NCBI GenBank assembly: GCA_964568485.1
Contig: CAZMRA010000164.1
Location: forward strand, 1 to 11,515
DNA length: 11,515 bases
From: CFX5 sp964568485
Lineage (GTDB): Bacteria > Chloroflexota > Anaerolineae > Caldilineales > Caldilineaceae
Reading direction: 5' to 3'
The notes below the pieces were generated by a model. That model searched no databases and was not told the DNA's origin. It saw only the letters and a program-made list of their open reading frames with translations. Positions within the stretch are counted from its first letter, which is position 1. Each line of letters begins with the position of its first letter. Made by a program: the position numbers and the translations under genes. This document shows positions 1-5,986 of this stretch, one piece after another.

Positions 1-53
1 CCCCAATCCAGGTGACCGGGTAATTGAGCCGACACAAATAAGATTCTAGCCAT
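1..53 (-). CDS. Glycosyltransferase, N-terminal fragment (runs off left edge)
   Basis: Only the first 17 codons are present. Read on the minus strand from the ATG at 53, they give MARILFVSAQLPGHLDWG. A hydrophobic beta strand (ARILFVSA) followed by LPGHLDWG is typical of the start of GT-B glycosyltransferases of the macrolide/UDP-glucosyltransferase (GT1) type, where the LPGH loop lies near the acceptor site. From family knowledge, such enzymes move a sugar from a nucleotide-sugar to a small acceptor in the cytoplasm. The ATG has no clear Shine-Dalgarno sequence. The gene lies 53 bases downstream of the permease stop in the same direction, so it may be the third gene of that unit. The rest of the protein is outside the window, so the call depends on a short but distinctive stretch. 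Confidence 0.6.
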   Translation of the reverse strand, partial: MARILFVSAQLPGHLDW

Positions 54-95
54 CAGCCGCGTTCAACCCAGAAATAAACGGTACACTGCAGCGAA

Positions 96-115
96 TTTGC
101 CTTGCTTTAGGCAAA
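96..115 (-). terminator. Small hairpin over the permease stop codon
   Basis: TTTGCCT (96-102) and AGGCAAA (109-115) form a perfect 7-bp stem with a 6-base loop. The loop and right arm include the TAA stop of the permease gene. No U-tract follows in the minus direction (the next bases are TTCGCTG), so it would be a weak intrinsic terminator at best. It may instead be an mRNA stability element between the permease and the glycosyltransferase fragment. Confidence 0.25.
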
Positions 116-1348
116 GCTCCAACTCAGCCACAGCACCCCAAACAACAAGCTCAACAACGTGATCGGTACGCCAGCCTTGAGATATTCATTGAAGGTCAGC
201 GAAACCCCTTCGCGGCGTGCCCCCTCAGCGACGATCAAATTAGCGACCGAGCCGAGCAGGGTCAGATTGCCCGCCAAGGTGGTGGCCATGGCCAAGGTGA
301 GCCATGTTTGCAGCGGCTCGGCAAAGTGCGGCACAAAGGGGCGAAAGAGCAAGACCGCCGGCACATTCGAGACCAGATTGCTCAGCAGCCCTGCCACGAG
401 GGTCAAGGCAGCAATGCCTTGCTGGGCCAGCGGTTCGGCCAGCATAAACAGCCATTCGCTCACCCCCAGCGTCTCCAGCGCACCGGTCACGATAAACAGG
501 CCGCTGAAAAAGACCAAGAGCGCCCAATCCATTTCTTGAAACACCTTTTCCGGCTCGAGCCGCCGAGTGACCAGCAGGATGGCGGCCGCCGCCAACGCCG
601 CCAGCGGAATCGGGAAGCCGAGCACAAAGGCGACGATCATCAACCCTGTGGCGATCAGTGCCTTGCGCAGGAGTGGCCGCTCGAGAGTCACGCTGGTCTG
701 GGCGGGCGCCGCAAAAGCTTGCGCGGCAAATTCGCGGCGGTAGACCAGCACGATGATCAGCCAGATGATGACCATGCCCCCCAAGGCCACGGGCGCCAGT
801 TCCCGCGTGAAGTCGAGAAACGAAATCCCGGAGGCAATCCCGACGATCATATTCTGCGGGTTGCCGGTGATGGTGGCCACTGAGCCGATATTGGTAGCGG
901 TAGCGAGCGCCATCAGATAGGGGATGGGGCGCTGCTTGAGCAGGCTGCAGATCTCCAGCACCAGCGGCGTAAAGACTAAGACGATGGTGTCATTCAAGAA
1001 AATGGCCGAAAGCACCGCGGAGGCGAGAATCAACAGCGCCAACAATTGTCGCGGCGTCCTGGCCCAGCGGGTAACCCCGTTGGCGACCAATTGAAAAAAG
1101 CCCGCGCGCCGCAAATTGTGATTCAAAATCATCATCGCAAAGAGTAGCGCGAGGGTGTTGAGATCGAGGGCGGCAAAGGCTTCTTCAAGCGAAAGCGCGC
1201 CGAGGACAATCAAGAACGTGGCGCCAGTCAGGGCAATGGTAGCCCGATTCATGCGCAAAAAGGGATAGCGGCCCACCGCTACCCCAATAATGGTTACCAC
1301 AATCAACAAGAGGGCAGGCCAAAAGATCAGAGATTCTGGTAAGTGCAT
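107..1348 (-). CDS. Anion/ion-transporter-superfamily permease (ArsB/SLC13/YbiR-like)
   Basis: A 413-residue polytopic inner-membrane protein with about ten or more hydrophobic segments, for example residues 8-26, 37-52, 63-76, 101-130, 183-203, 229-262, 274-291, 312-336, 349-374 and 391-411. The two internal halves carry the polar re-entrant motifs usual in the ion transporter superfamily. The first half has FLNDTIVLVFTPLV (117-130) and NIGSVATITGNPQN (153-166). The second half has SNLVSNVPAVLLF (323-335) and AGNLTLLGSVANLIVAEG (359-376). Length and motifs fit ArsB/CitMHS/YbiR-like permeases, which carry anions such as dicarboxylates, arsenite or sulfate by secondary transport. The substrate cannot be read from the sequence. 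The ATG at 1348 is 3 bases after the stop of the hydrolase gene and has no good ribosome-binding site, so translational coupling is likely. Confidence 0.85.
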   Translation of the reverse strand: MHLPESLIFWPALLLIVVTIIGVAVGRYPFLRMNRATIALTGATFLIVLGALSLEEAFAALDLNTLALLFAMMILNHNLRRAGFFQLVANGVTRWARTPRQLLALLILASAVLSAIFLNDTIVLVFTPLVLEICSLLKQRPIPYLMALATATNIGSVATITGNPQNMIVGIASGISFLDFTRELAPVALGGMVIIWLIIVLVYRREFAAQAFAAPAQTSVTLERPLLRKALIATGLMIVAFVLGFPIPLAALAAAAILLVTRRLEPEKVFQEMDWALLVFFSGLFIVTGALETLGVSEWLFMLAEPLAQQGIAALTLVAGLLSNLVSNVPAVLLFRPFVPHFAEPLQTWLTLAMATTLAGNLTLLGSVANLIVAEGARREGVSLTFNEYLKAGVPITLLSLLFGVLWLSWSFA

Positions 1349-1351
1349 AAA

Positions 1352-2203
1352 TTATTCGTGGATCGGATGGAGTGTCAGGCGCTCGCCTGCTTGGAGAACT
1401 CGATACGCTTGCCCAAGTTGTTCACAGGTGGCGCGGAAATCAGCGGGGGAGGCTGTGTTGAAGGTAAACATCTCATAATGGCAGGGTACTACCAGGCGCG
1501 CACCGATCTCATGGGCGAGTTGGGCGGCTTCGAGCCCGTTCAAGTTGCCCGCTACGCCACGAGCGGGGTCACTGCCGTTGATCGGCAACAGCGCGACATC
1601 GATGGACCACTGGCGCAAGCATTCAACCATGCCATCATATAGCACCGTGTCGCCGCTGTGATAAATTGTCCACGGCCCGCATTCGACGACATAGCCCAAA
1701 AAGTGGTATTCCCCGCGCGCATTGCGCTCGAGTGTTTCGTGGGCAGCCGGCACCCCGGTGATGCGGAACGGCTCAAGCCTGACGGTTTGCCCCGCATCCA
1801 CCGCGACCGGCCAATCGGGATCGCATTGCAATCGCTCGGCGACAAACGCCTGGTTGGCAACCGGAATGACCAAGCGCACAGCCGGATTCACCTGGCGGAT
1901 CGGCAGCAGGGTAAACGCATCCAGATGATCGGTGTGATTGTGCGAGGAGGTGACTACCTCCAGAAAATCGAGCTGCTCGGGCGCAATCACCCGTTCGGTC
2001 ATGCGGATGTGGGGCTTGTTGGTGTTGGCGTATTTGTGCGTCAGCGAATCCGAAAGGTAGGGGTCAAAGAGCAGGTGATGCCCTTGCCATTGCACCAAAA
2101 AGCCACTCTGGCCGAGCCACCACAGGTGAAGATGGTCGGGTTGCTGGCGGGCAAGTGCAACGTCTTGTAGAAATGCTTGGTCAGACAGCAAAGGTTTAAT
2201 CAT
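1352..2203 (-). CDS. Metallo-beta-lactamase-fold hydrolase, UlaG-like
   Basis: A 283-residue cytoplasmic protein with no signal peptide. Metal-binding motifs of the metallo-beta-lactamase fold are in order: HNHTDHLD with His88, His90, Asp92 and His93; His155 (PAAHE); Asp185 in YHSGDT (181-186); and His242 in PCHYEMF. WWLGQSGFLVQW (28-39) and LLFDPYLSD (44-52) match the N-terminal strands of the UlaG/YfhI-like branch. That branch includes L-ascorbate-6-phosphate lactonase and many uncharacterised hydrolases. A cyclic ester or phosphate-ester substrate is plausible, but the exact reaction is unknown. The gene appears to be first in a unit with the permease 3 bases downstream, so it may act on what the permease imports. 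The ATG at 2203 is preceded by a weak ribosome-binding site. The fold is certain; the substrate is not. Confidence 0.85.
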   Translation of the reverse strand: MIKPLLSDQAFLQDVALARQQPDHLHLWWLGQSGFLVQWQGHHLLFDPYLSDSLTHKYANTNKPHIRMTERVIAPEQLDFLEVVTSSHNHTDHLDAFTLLPIRQVNPAVRLVIPVANQAFVAERLQCDPDWPVAVDAGQTVRLEPFRITGVPAAHETLERNARGEYHFLGYVVECGPWTIYHSGDTVLYDGMVECLRQWSIDVALLPINGSDPARGVAGNLNGLEAAQLAHEIGARLVVPCHYEMFTFNTASPADFRATCEQLGQAYRVLQAGERLTLHPIHE

Positions 2204-2247
2204 GAGCAGTCGAGCCTATCAGCAAATGTTCGAATCGCAACGTAGGA

Positions 2248-2253
2248 AGTATA
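2248..2253 (-). promoter_or_regulatory. Candidate -10 box for the hydrolase-permease unit
   Basis: On the minus strand TATACT (2248-2253) lies about 45 bases upstream of the hydrolase ATG. A weak -35 candidate, CTGCGA, lies 17 bases further upstream. The site lies between the strong terminator at 2324-2367 and the hydrolase start, where a new promoter is needed. Only the -10 is a good match. Confidence 0.4.
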
Positions 2254-2323
2254 GCGCATGCCCGCTCGATTCGCAGGCTGCAAACCTCATTGATTGGATT
2301 TACGCAGTTTGCCCAGAGGTATC

Positions 2324-2367
2324 AAAAAACCACAAAGCAAACGCAGCCGCGTCCGCTTTGTGGTTTT
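2324..2367 (-). terminator. Strong intrinsic terminator of the five-gene operon
   Basis: AAAACCACAAAGC (2326-2338) pairs perfectly over 13 bases with GCTTTGTGGTTTT (2355-2367). Inside the loop, ACGC (2341-2344) also pairs with GCGT (2349-2352) around an AGCC tetraloop. In the minus direction the stem is followed by a run of six T (the A run at 2324-2329). It lies 30 bases past the stop of the Gfo/Idh/MocA gene at 2397 and separates that operon from the hydrolase unit. The other orientation also has TTTT, but no plus-strand gene ends here. Confidence 0.88.
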
Positions 2368-2396
2368 GTTGTGCTACTCGATTGACCGAGCGAGCA

Positions 2397-3458
2397 TCAC
2401 TCAGTCAACAGCACTTCTCGACCGGTCTCCTGACTGCGATAGATGCCATCCAGAATGGTCATCACTTGCAGCGATTGCTCCGCCGGCACCGGGGACGGTT
2501 CCCCATTGGCAACCACGCGGGCAAACTCAACACATTCGAGCGCGTGCGGCTCCATGATGTTCTGGGTCAGCTTGATGGTGCGGTTGTTGAATTGCTTGGT
2601 GTCGTAGTTGGTGTTGTAGAACTCACCATTGGGCCAGAGCAAGCCGCCGTCGTTACCGTAGAGCCACATGCGCATATCTTCGCCCTCAGTATCGTGGTGG
2701 ATCAACCAGCTCACTTCGAGGATCAGCGTGGCGCCGTTATCGAAGCGGACAAAGGCCGCGGCAAAATCTTCCACATCCATGTCCGACGGGACGAGTGTGC
2801 CGCCCCATGTGCTGAACGCCCCCTTGTTGTTGGCCAAGGTCTTTTTGGCGACCCCACTGACTGCAACCGGTTTAGGATTGCCCATGAACCAGAGCGTCAG
2901 ATCCAAAATGTGTACGCCGATGTCGATTGTGGGGCCACCACCGCTGTTCTTCTTGTAGATAAAACCAGGGCGGACCGGGATCCAACCGCGGCGCAACATC
3001 CAGCTGCGGGCGTGATAGATCTCGCCGAGTGCGCCGTGATCGATCTCGCGCTTCATCGCTTGCGAGATGCCGGAGAAGCGGAAATGTTGCGCGGTCATCA
3101 AGGTTTTGCCGCTGCGGTCGCGTGCCTCGATCATTTTGTGGATGTCGGCAGGGGTCGGCGCGAGCGGTTTTTCGCAGATCACATGTTTGCCCGCGTTGAG
3201 TGCGGCCACCACCAGCTCGGTGTGGTACATGTTCGGCGTGCAAACATCAATGATGTCGATATCCGGGTCGTTGATGATATCCGCCGCATTAGTCGAAAGT
3301 TTGCTGATGCCGTGGCTTTGTCCCCAGCTTTGCAGCACACTGTCTGAGATATCGCTCCCGGCGATCACTTCTGCATCGGGCGAAGCAGCCCAACCCGGCA
3401 TGTGGGTTTTGGCAATCCCGCCGACGCCGATTACGCCAACCTTGAGTATCTTGGACAT
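2397..3458 (-). CDS. Gfo/Idh/MocA-family NAD(P)-dependent sugar dehydrogenase
   Basis: A 353-residue cytoplasmic oxidoreductase, the usual length for the family. The N-terminal Rossmann domain starts with KVGVIGVGGIAKTHM (6-20). The family signature ICEKPLA (94-100) supplies the conserved Glu96-Lys97-Pro98 at the nicotinamide site. The C-terminal alpha/beta domain carries GGGPTIDIGVHILDL (173-187), where Asp179 and His183 fall at the usual catalytic positions. Members oxidise or reduce a hydroxyl or keto group of sugars, sugar acids or inositols with NAD(P). The substrate here is not deducible. It is the last gene of the operon: AAGGA sits about 8 bases before the ATG at 3458, and the terminator follows 30 bases after the stop. 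The 163-base gap upstream is the longest inside the operon and carries repeats, so this gene might be separately regulated. Confidence 0.92.
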   Translation of the reverse strand: MSKILKVGVIGVGGIAKTHMPGWAASPDAEVIAGSDISDSVLQSWGQSHGISKLSTNAADIINDPDIDIIDVCTPNMYHTELVVAALNAGKHVICEKPLAPTPADIHKMIEARDRSGKTLMTAQHFRFSGISQAMKREIDHGALGEIYHARSWMLRRGWIPVRPGFIYKKNSGGGPTIDIGVHILDLTLWFMGNPKPVAVSGVAKKTLANNKGAFSTWGGTLVPSDMDVEDFAAAFVRFDNGATLILEVSWLIHHDTEGEDMRMWLYGNDGGLLWPNGEFYNTNYDTKQFNNRTIKLTQNIMEPHALECVEFARVVANGEPSPVPAEQSLQVMTILDGIYRSQETGREVLLTE

Positions 3459-3472
3459 GAAATTGATCCTTA

Positions 3473-3500
3473 TTTGTAAGCGATTGTTTGTAAGTAATTG
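3473..3500. repeat. Tandem 14-bp direct repeat in the leader of the 2397-3458 gene
   Basis: TTTGTAAGCGATTG (3473-3486) is followed directly by TTTGTAAGTAATTG (3487-3500), identical at 12 of 14 positions. It lies 15 to 42 bases upstream of the Gfo/Idh/MocA ATG at 3458. The position suits a repeated operator or promoter spacer, but it could also be a small replication-slippage duplication. Confidence 0.6.
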
Positions 3501-3507
3501 AAATTTT

Positions 3508-3553
3508 AGGGTAAGGAGCGAGGAAGAGAATTAGGTTTGCTCTCCCTCACCCT
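3508..3553. repeat. Imperfect inverted repeat between the two operon Gfo genes
   Basis: The left arm at 3508-3528 begins AGGGTAAGG and ends AGGAAGAG. The right arm CTCTCCCTCACCCT lies at 3540-3553. They pair with a bulge of several bases on the longer arm and an 11-base AT-rich loop. The purine-rich/pyrimidine-rich arms resemble decayed interspersed palindromes found in many bacterial genomes. No convincing U-tract follows in the minus direction. Confidence 0.4.
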
Positions 3554-3571
3554 TTCAAAGCATCTCGACTA

Positions 3572-3591
3572 CCGGCTGCACATCCAGCCGG
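3572..3591. repeat. GC-rich hairpin after the 3622-4824 gene
   Basis: CCGGCTG (3572-3578) and CAGCCGG (3585-3591) form a perfect 7-bp GC-rich stem with a 6-base loop, about 31 bases past the stop of the upstream Gfo/Idh/MocA gene. No U-tract follows on the minus strand. It therefore more likely slows RNA decay or causes partial attenuation than acts as a full intrinsic terminator. Confidence 0.4.
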
Positions 3592-3621
3592 AGGAAGGCG
3601 CTCCGTTACCGAAAATGCACG

Positions 3622-4824
3622 CTAACCCGCAACCACGACATCCGTAAAGTCGCCCGTCTGTTTGTCCTTGAGGATCATCTTGAGGCGGCCATCGGGCATC
3701 TTCTCTTGCTTAATAACCACTTTGCCGTCATAAAGTTGCTCTTCTTGCTGGATCCGCGCCGTGTTGCCGCCGCGCCACTCTTTGAAGTTAACGGGCTCCC
3801 ACTGCTTGGATGCAGCCGAGCGATAACAGGCATCCATTACCTCATTGACGACATAACCATCGTAGAAGGTTTCGCTGGGCTGTGTACCGTTGTCCATCGA
3901 ATTGAACATATCGGTGAACATGTCGATGTACCCCAATTCGCTGAGCTCATCGCCCACTGGGAAGAGCCAGCCTGCGTTGGTCTCGGCCTTTTCGGCGACG
4001 TATTCACTGCCCGCGCCGGTGGTAAAGACGTCGAAGCCAGTGCGCAAGAAGTGATTGAGCCAGATGGTGCCTTCGGTGCCTGCCACCTCGTCGCGCAGAT
4101 CCATCCCGCCGCGGAAGGTCCAGCTCACTTCAAATTGGCCAATGGCCCCACTCTCGAACTTGATCAGGGCAATGGCGTTGTCTTCGGCTTCGATCGGGTG
4201 GACGAGTGTATCCTTCCAGCACATCACCTCAACTGGGCGATTATCTTTGCCCATATAGCAGCGCATAATCTCGATGCAGTGGCAGCCGAGATCGATGATC
4301 GCCCCGCCGCCAGCTTGTTTGGCATCCCAGAACCAAGCGCTGTGTGGCCCGGGATGGGTTTCGCGCGAGCGTGCCCAAGTCACTTTGCCTACCTGCCCGT
4401 CCTGCACAGCCTTGATGGCCTTCAATGCTTTCGGAGTATAGACGAGATCTTCCAAATAGCCAGCAAAGACCCCCGCCTTTTCAACCGTCTGCAAGATGCG
4501 CCACGCTTCCTCGGCATTGCGCGCCAGCGGCTTGGTCAGCAACACGGCTTTGCCTGCGGCCGCGGCCAGAGCGACGGCTTCTTCGTGGAGATGATTGGGC
4601 AGACCAATCACGACCGTATCGGTATCGGGGTGCTCAATGGCGGCTTTCATATCGGTAACGGCATGGGGAACGCCATTGTCTTGGGCGAATTTGTTGGCCC
4701 GTTCTTGTGAACGTGAATAGATTACTTCCACCCGGTCGCGATTGCGTTGTCCGTGCAAAGCTTGGGTGTAAAAGAGGCCGATCAGGCCGGTACCGAGCAT
4801 GGTGACTTTATGCGCTTTGGGCAT
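3622..4824 (-). CDS. Gfo/Idh/MocA-family oxidoreductase with TKP variant motif
   Basis: A 400-residue protein. I place the start at the ATG at 4824 because AAGGAGGAAGCT, a near-ideal ribosome-binding site, sits right before it. The frame stays open back to 5022, but that extension overlaps the upstream MetE-like gene and is not supported. The Rossmann start is KVTMLGTGLIGLFY (6-19). The usual EKP motif reads LLTKPLA (95-101), so Lys98 and Pro99 remain but Glu is replaced by Thr97. The catalytic segment GGGAIIDLGCHCIEIMR (172-188) keeps Asp178 and His182. A charged tail of about 45 residues beyond the usual end accounts for the extra length. The fold and NAD(P) cofactor type are clear; the substrate is unknown. 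It lies 56 bases after the MetE-like stop in the operon and is only a distant relative of the gene that follows it. Confidence 0.9.
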   Translation of the reverse strand: MPKAHKVTMLGTGLIGLFYTQALHGQRNRDRVEVIYSRSQERANKFAQDNGVPHAVTDMKAAIEHPDTDTVVIGLPNHLHEEAVALAAAAGKAVLLTKPLARNAEEAWRILQTVEKAGVFAGYLEDLVYTPKALKAIKAVQDGQVGKVTWARSRETHPGPHSAWFWDAKQAGGGAIIDLGCHCIEIMRCYMGKDNRPVEVMCWKDTLVHPIEAEDNAIALIKFESGAIGQFEVSWTFRGGMDLRDEVAGTEGTIWLNHFLRTGFDVFTTGAGSEYVAEKAETNAGWLFPVGDELSELGYIDMFTDMFNSMDNGTQPSETFYDGYVVNEVMDACYRSAASKQWEPVNFKEWRGGNTARIQQEEQLYDGKVVIKQEKMPDGRLKMILKDKQTGDFTDVVVAG

Positions 4825-4880
4825 AGCTTCCTCCTTGAACATGACGGTAGACAAATGATGATAAATACTTGATTCTGAGT

Positions 4881-5915
4881 TCACAACCCCAATTCTGTTT
4901 TGACCAGATTCACCCCAGCAACCATATTCTTCAACTTTTGCCGGGCAGCCCAGCGGGCAGTTTGGCTGAGGCCACAATCGGGGGCAAAGGATAGCTTTTC
5001 GGGCGGGGCAAATTCTAAACATTGGCGCACGCGCTTGGCCACATCTTGCGCCGTTTCAATATAATAACTCTTCACATCGATGATGCCCACCGCCACGCGA
5101 TGGGAACGGGCAATCTCCCCGATGATCTCCAACTCGGCATATTCGCGGCTGGCCATCTCCACATGGATCTCGTCGACTGTCATATTGAGAAAGGCCGGGA
5201 ACATTGGCGCGTATTGGCGGGGACCGACTGCTCGCCCTTTAAAATTGCCAAAGCAGAGATGGGTGGAGAGGTGACATTGGCCCACCACCGGTTCAACGGT
5301 GCGATTAAAGATGTCGACAAAGCGGGCGGTGTCTTCTTTGTAGGCATAGCAACTCATCGACGGCTCGTCCACAGTGATTTCGCGACAGCCCGCCGCTACG
5401 AGATCGGCCAATTCTTTGCGCACAATGGGCAAGAGTGCCTCGGTGATTGCATAACGATCCGGATAATCGGCATTCGGGATCAAACGGCCGCTGAGCGTGT
5501 AGGGGCCAGGCACACTGGCCTTGAGCATCGGGCCAGCAGGAGCCAACCGCTGTAACCGCTGGAATTCTTCGATCACGCCGAGGCCGCGCGGAGCCCGCAA
5601 TTCGCCGACGATCGCATGGCGGCCACGCTGGTCGTGCGCGGGCGGGCCAAAGATGCGCGGTGATTTTTGCTCGTGCGCAATCCCTTCAATGTAGCCATAA
5701 AACGAGAGATTAAAGTCGAGCCGGGTTTGCTCGCCATCGGTGATCACATCCAGGCCAGCGCTGGTCTGATCGTAGATCGCAGCGATGACCGCATCATCGA
5801 CCATCTCGGCAATCTCGGCGCTGCCAAACGCATCCAGATGTTGGCTAGCATACTCCAACCAAGAGGGAAATGGATAGCTGCCGATCACCGTGGTGCGAAG
5901 CGGTGGTAGTTGCAT
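4881..5915 (-). CDS. Core MetE-like (cobalamin-independent methionine synthase C-terminal domain) methyltransferase
   Basis: A 344-residue protein matching only the catalytic C-terminal half of MetE, which is normally about 750 residues. It starts with TTVIGSYPFP (8-17), the equivalent of the TTIGSFPQ strand of MetE. All four zinc ligands are in place: His219 and Cys221 in STHLCFGN, Glu253 in IHVEMASRE, and Cys314 in PDCGLSQTARW. The zinc site normally activates a thiol such as homocysteine for methylation. DEPSM (183-187) and PGPYTL (136-141) are further family motifs. The N-terminal MetE domain is absent, as in the archaeal and Chloroflexota core MetE proteins, which may take methyl from a corrinoid carrier or another donor. 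The start is the ATG at 5915, preceded by AGGGAG. The open frame upstream to 6185 overlaps the next gene and is rejected. Its place among sugar enzymes is odd for methionine synthesis, so another thiol methyl transfer is possible. Confidence 0.85.
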   Translation of the reverse strand: MQLPPLRTTVIGSYPFPSWLEYASQHLDAFGSAEIAEMVDDAVIAAIYDQTSAGLDVITDGEQTRLDFNLSFYGYIEGIAHEQKSPRIFGPPAHDQRGRHAIVGELRAPRGLGVIEEFQRLQRLAPAGPMLKASVPGPYTLSGRLIPNADYPDRYAITEALLPIVRKELADLVAAGCREITVDEPSMSCYAYKEDTARFVDIFNRTVEPVVGQCHLSTHLCFGNFKGRAVGPRQYAPMFPAFLNMTVDEIHVEMASREYAELEIIGEIARSHRVAVGIIDVKSYYIETAQDVAKRVRQCLEFAPPEKLSFAPDCGLSQTARWAARQKLKNMVAGVNLVKTELGL

Positions 5916-5927
5916 AAAACACTCCCT

Positions 5928-5969
5928 TGTGTAATGGTGACACGTAACGGATGACGAGTGATGCGTGAT
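5928..5969. repeat. Degenerate heptamer tandem repeat, six units
   Basis: Read on the plus strand, six contiguous 7-base units run TGTGTAA, TGGTGAC, ACGTAAC, GGATGAC, GAGTGAT, GCGTGAT, with a loose consensus ending in GTGAY. They fill most of the 71-base gap between the shikimate-dehydrogenase-like stop (5987) and the MetE-like start (5915). Period-7 intergenic repeats of this kind are known from filamentous cyanobacteria and are inferred to be similar here. Confidence 0.55.
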
Positions 5970-5986
5970 GTCCGGCGACTCACCGT

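Noticed and set aside
2..49. Plus-strand tail reading PNPGDRVIEPTQIRF then stop, as if a gene ended here
   Set aside because: The minus-strand reading gives a recognisable glycosyltransferase N-terminus in the same bases. The plus-strand reading matches nothing I know.
2202..3347. Long plus-strand open frame of 381 codons
   Set aside because: It runs antisense to the clear Gfo/Idh/MocA gene and through the intrinsic terminator. Its translation has no recognisable motif and starts in the gap without a ribosome-binding site.
3706..4710. Plus-strand open frame of 334 codons
   Set aside because: It is a shadow of the 3622-4824 gene, which has a strong ribosome-binding site and all family motifs. 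The antisense translation shows no domain.
4825..5022. N-terminal extension of the Gfo gene to 5022
   Set aside because: It overlaps the MetE-like gene and bypasses the AAGGAGG ribosome-binding site directly before the ATG at 4824. The added residues have no family match.
5916..5986. Cobalamin or SAM riboswitch ahead of the MetE-like gene
   Set aside because: The gap is 71 bases and mostly heptamer repeat, too short and without the conserved boxes of those riboswitches.
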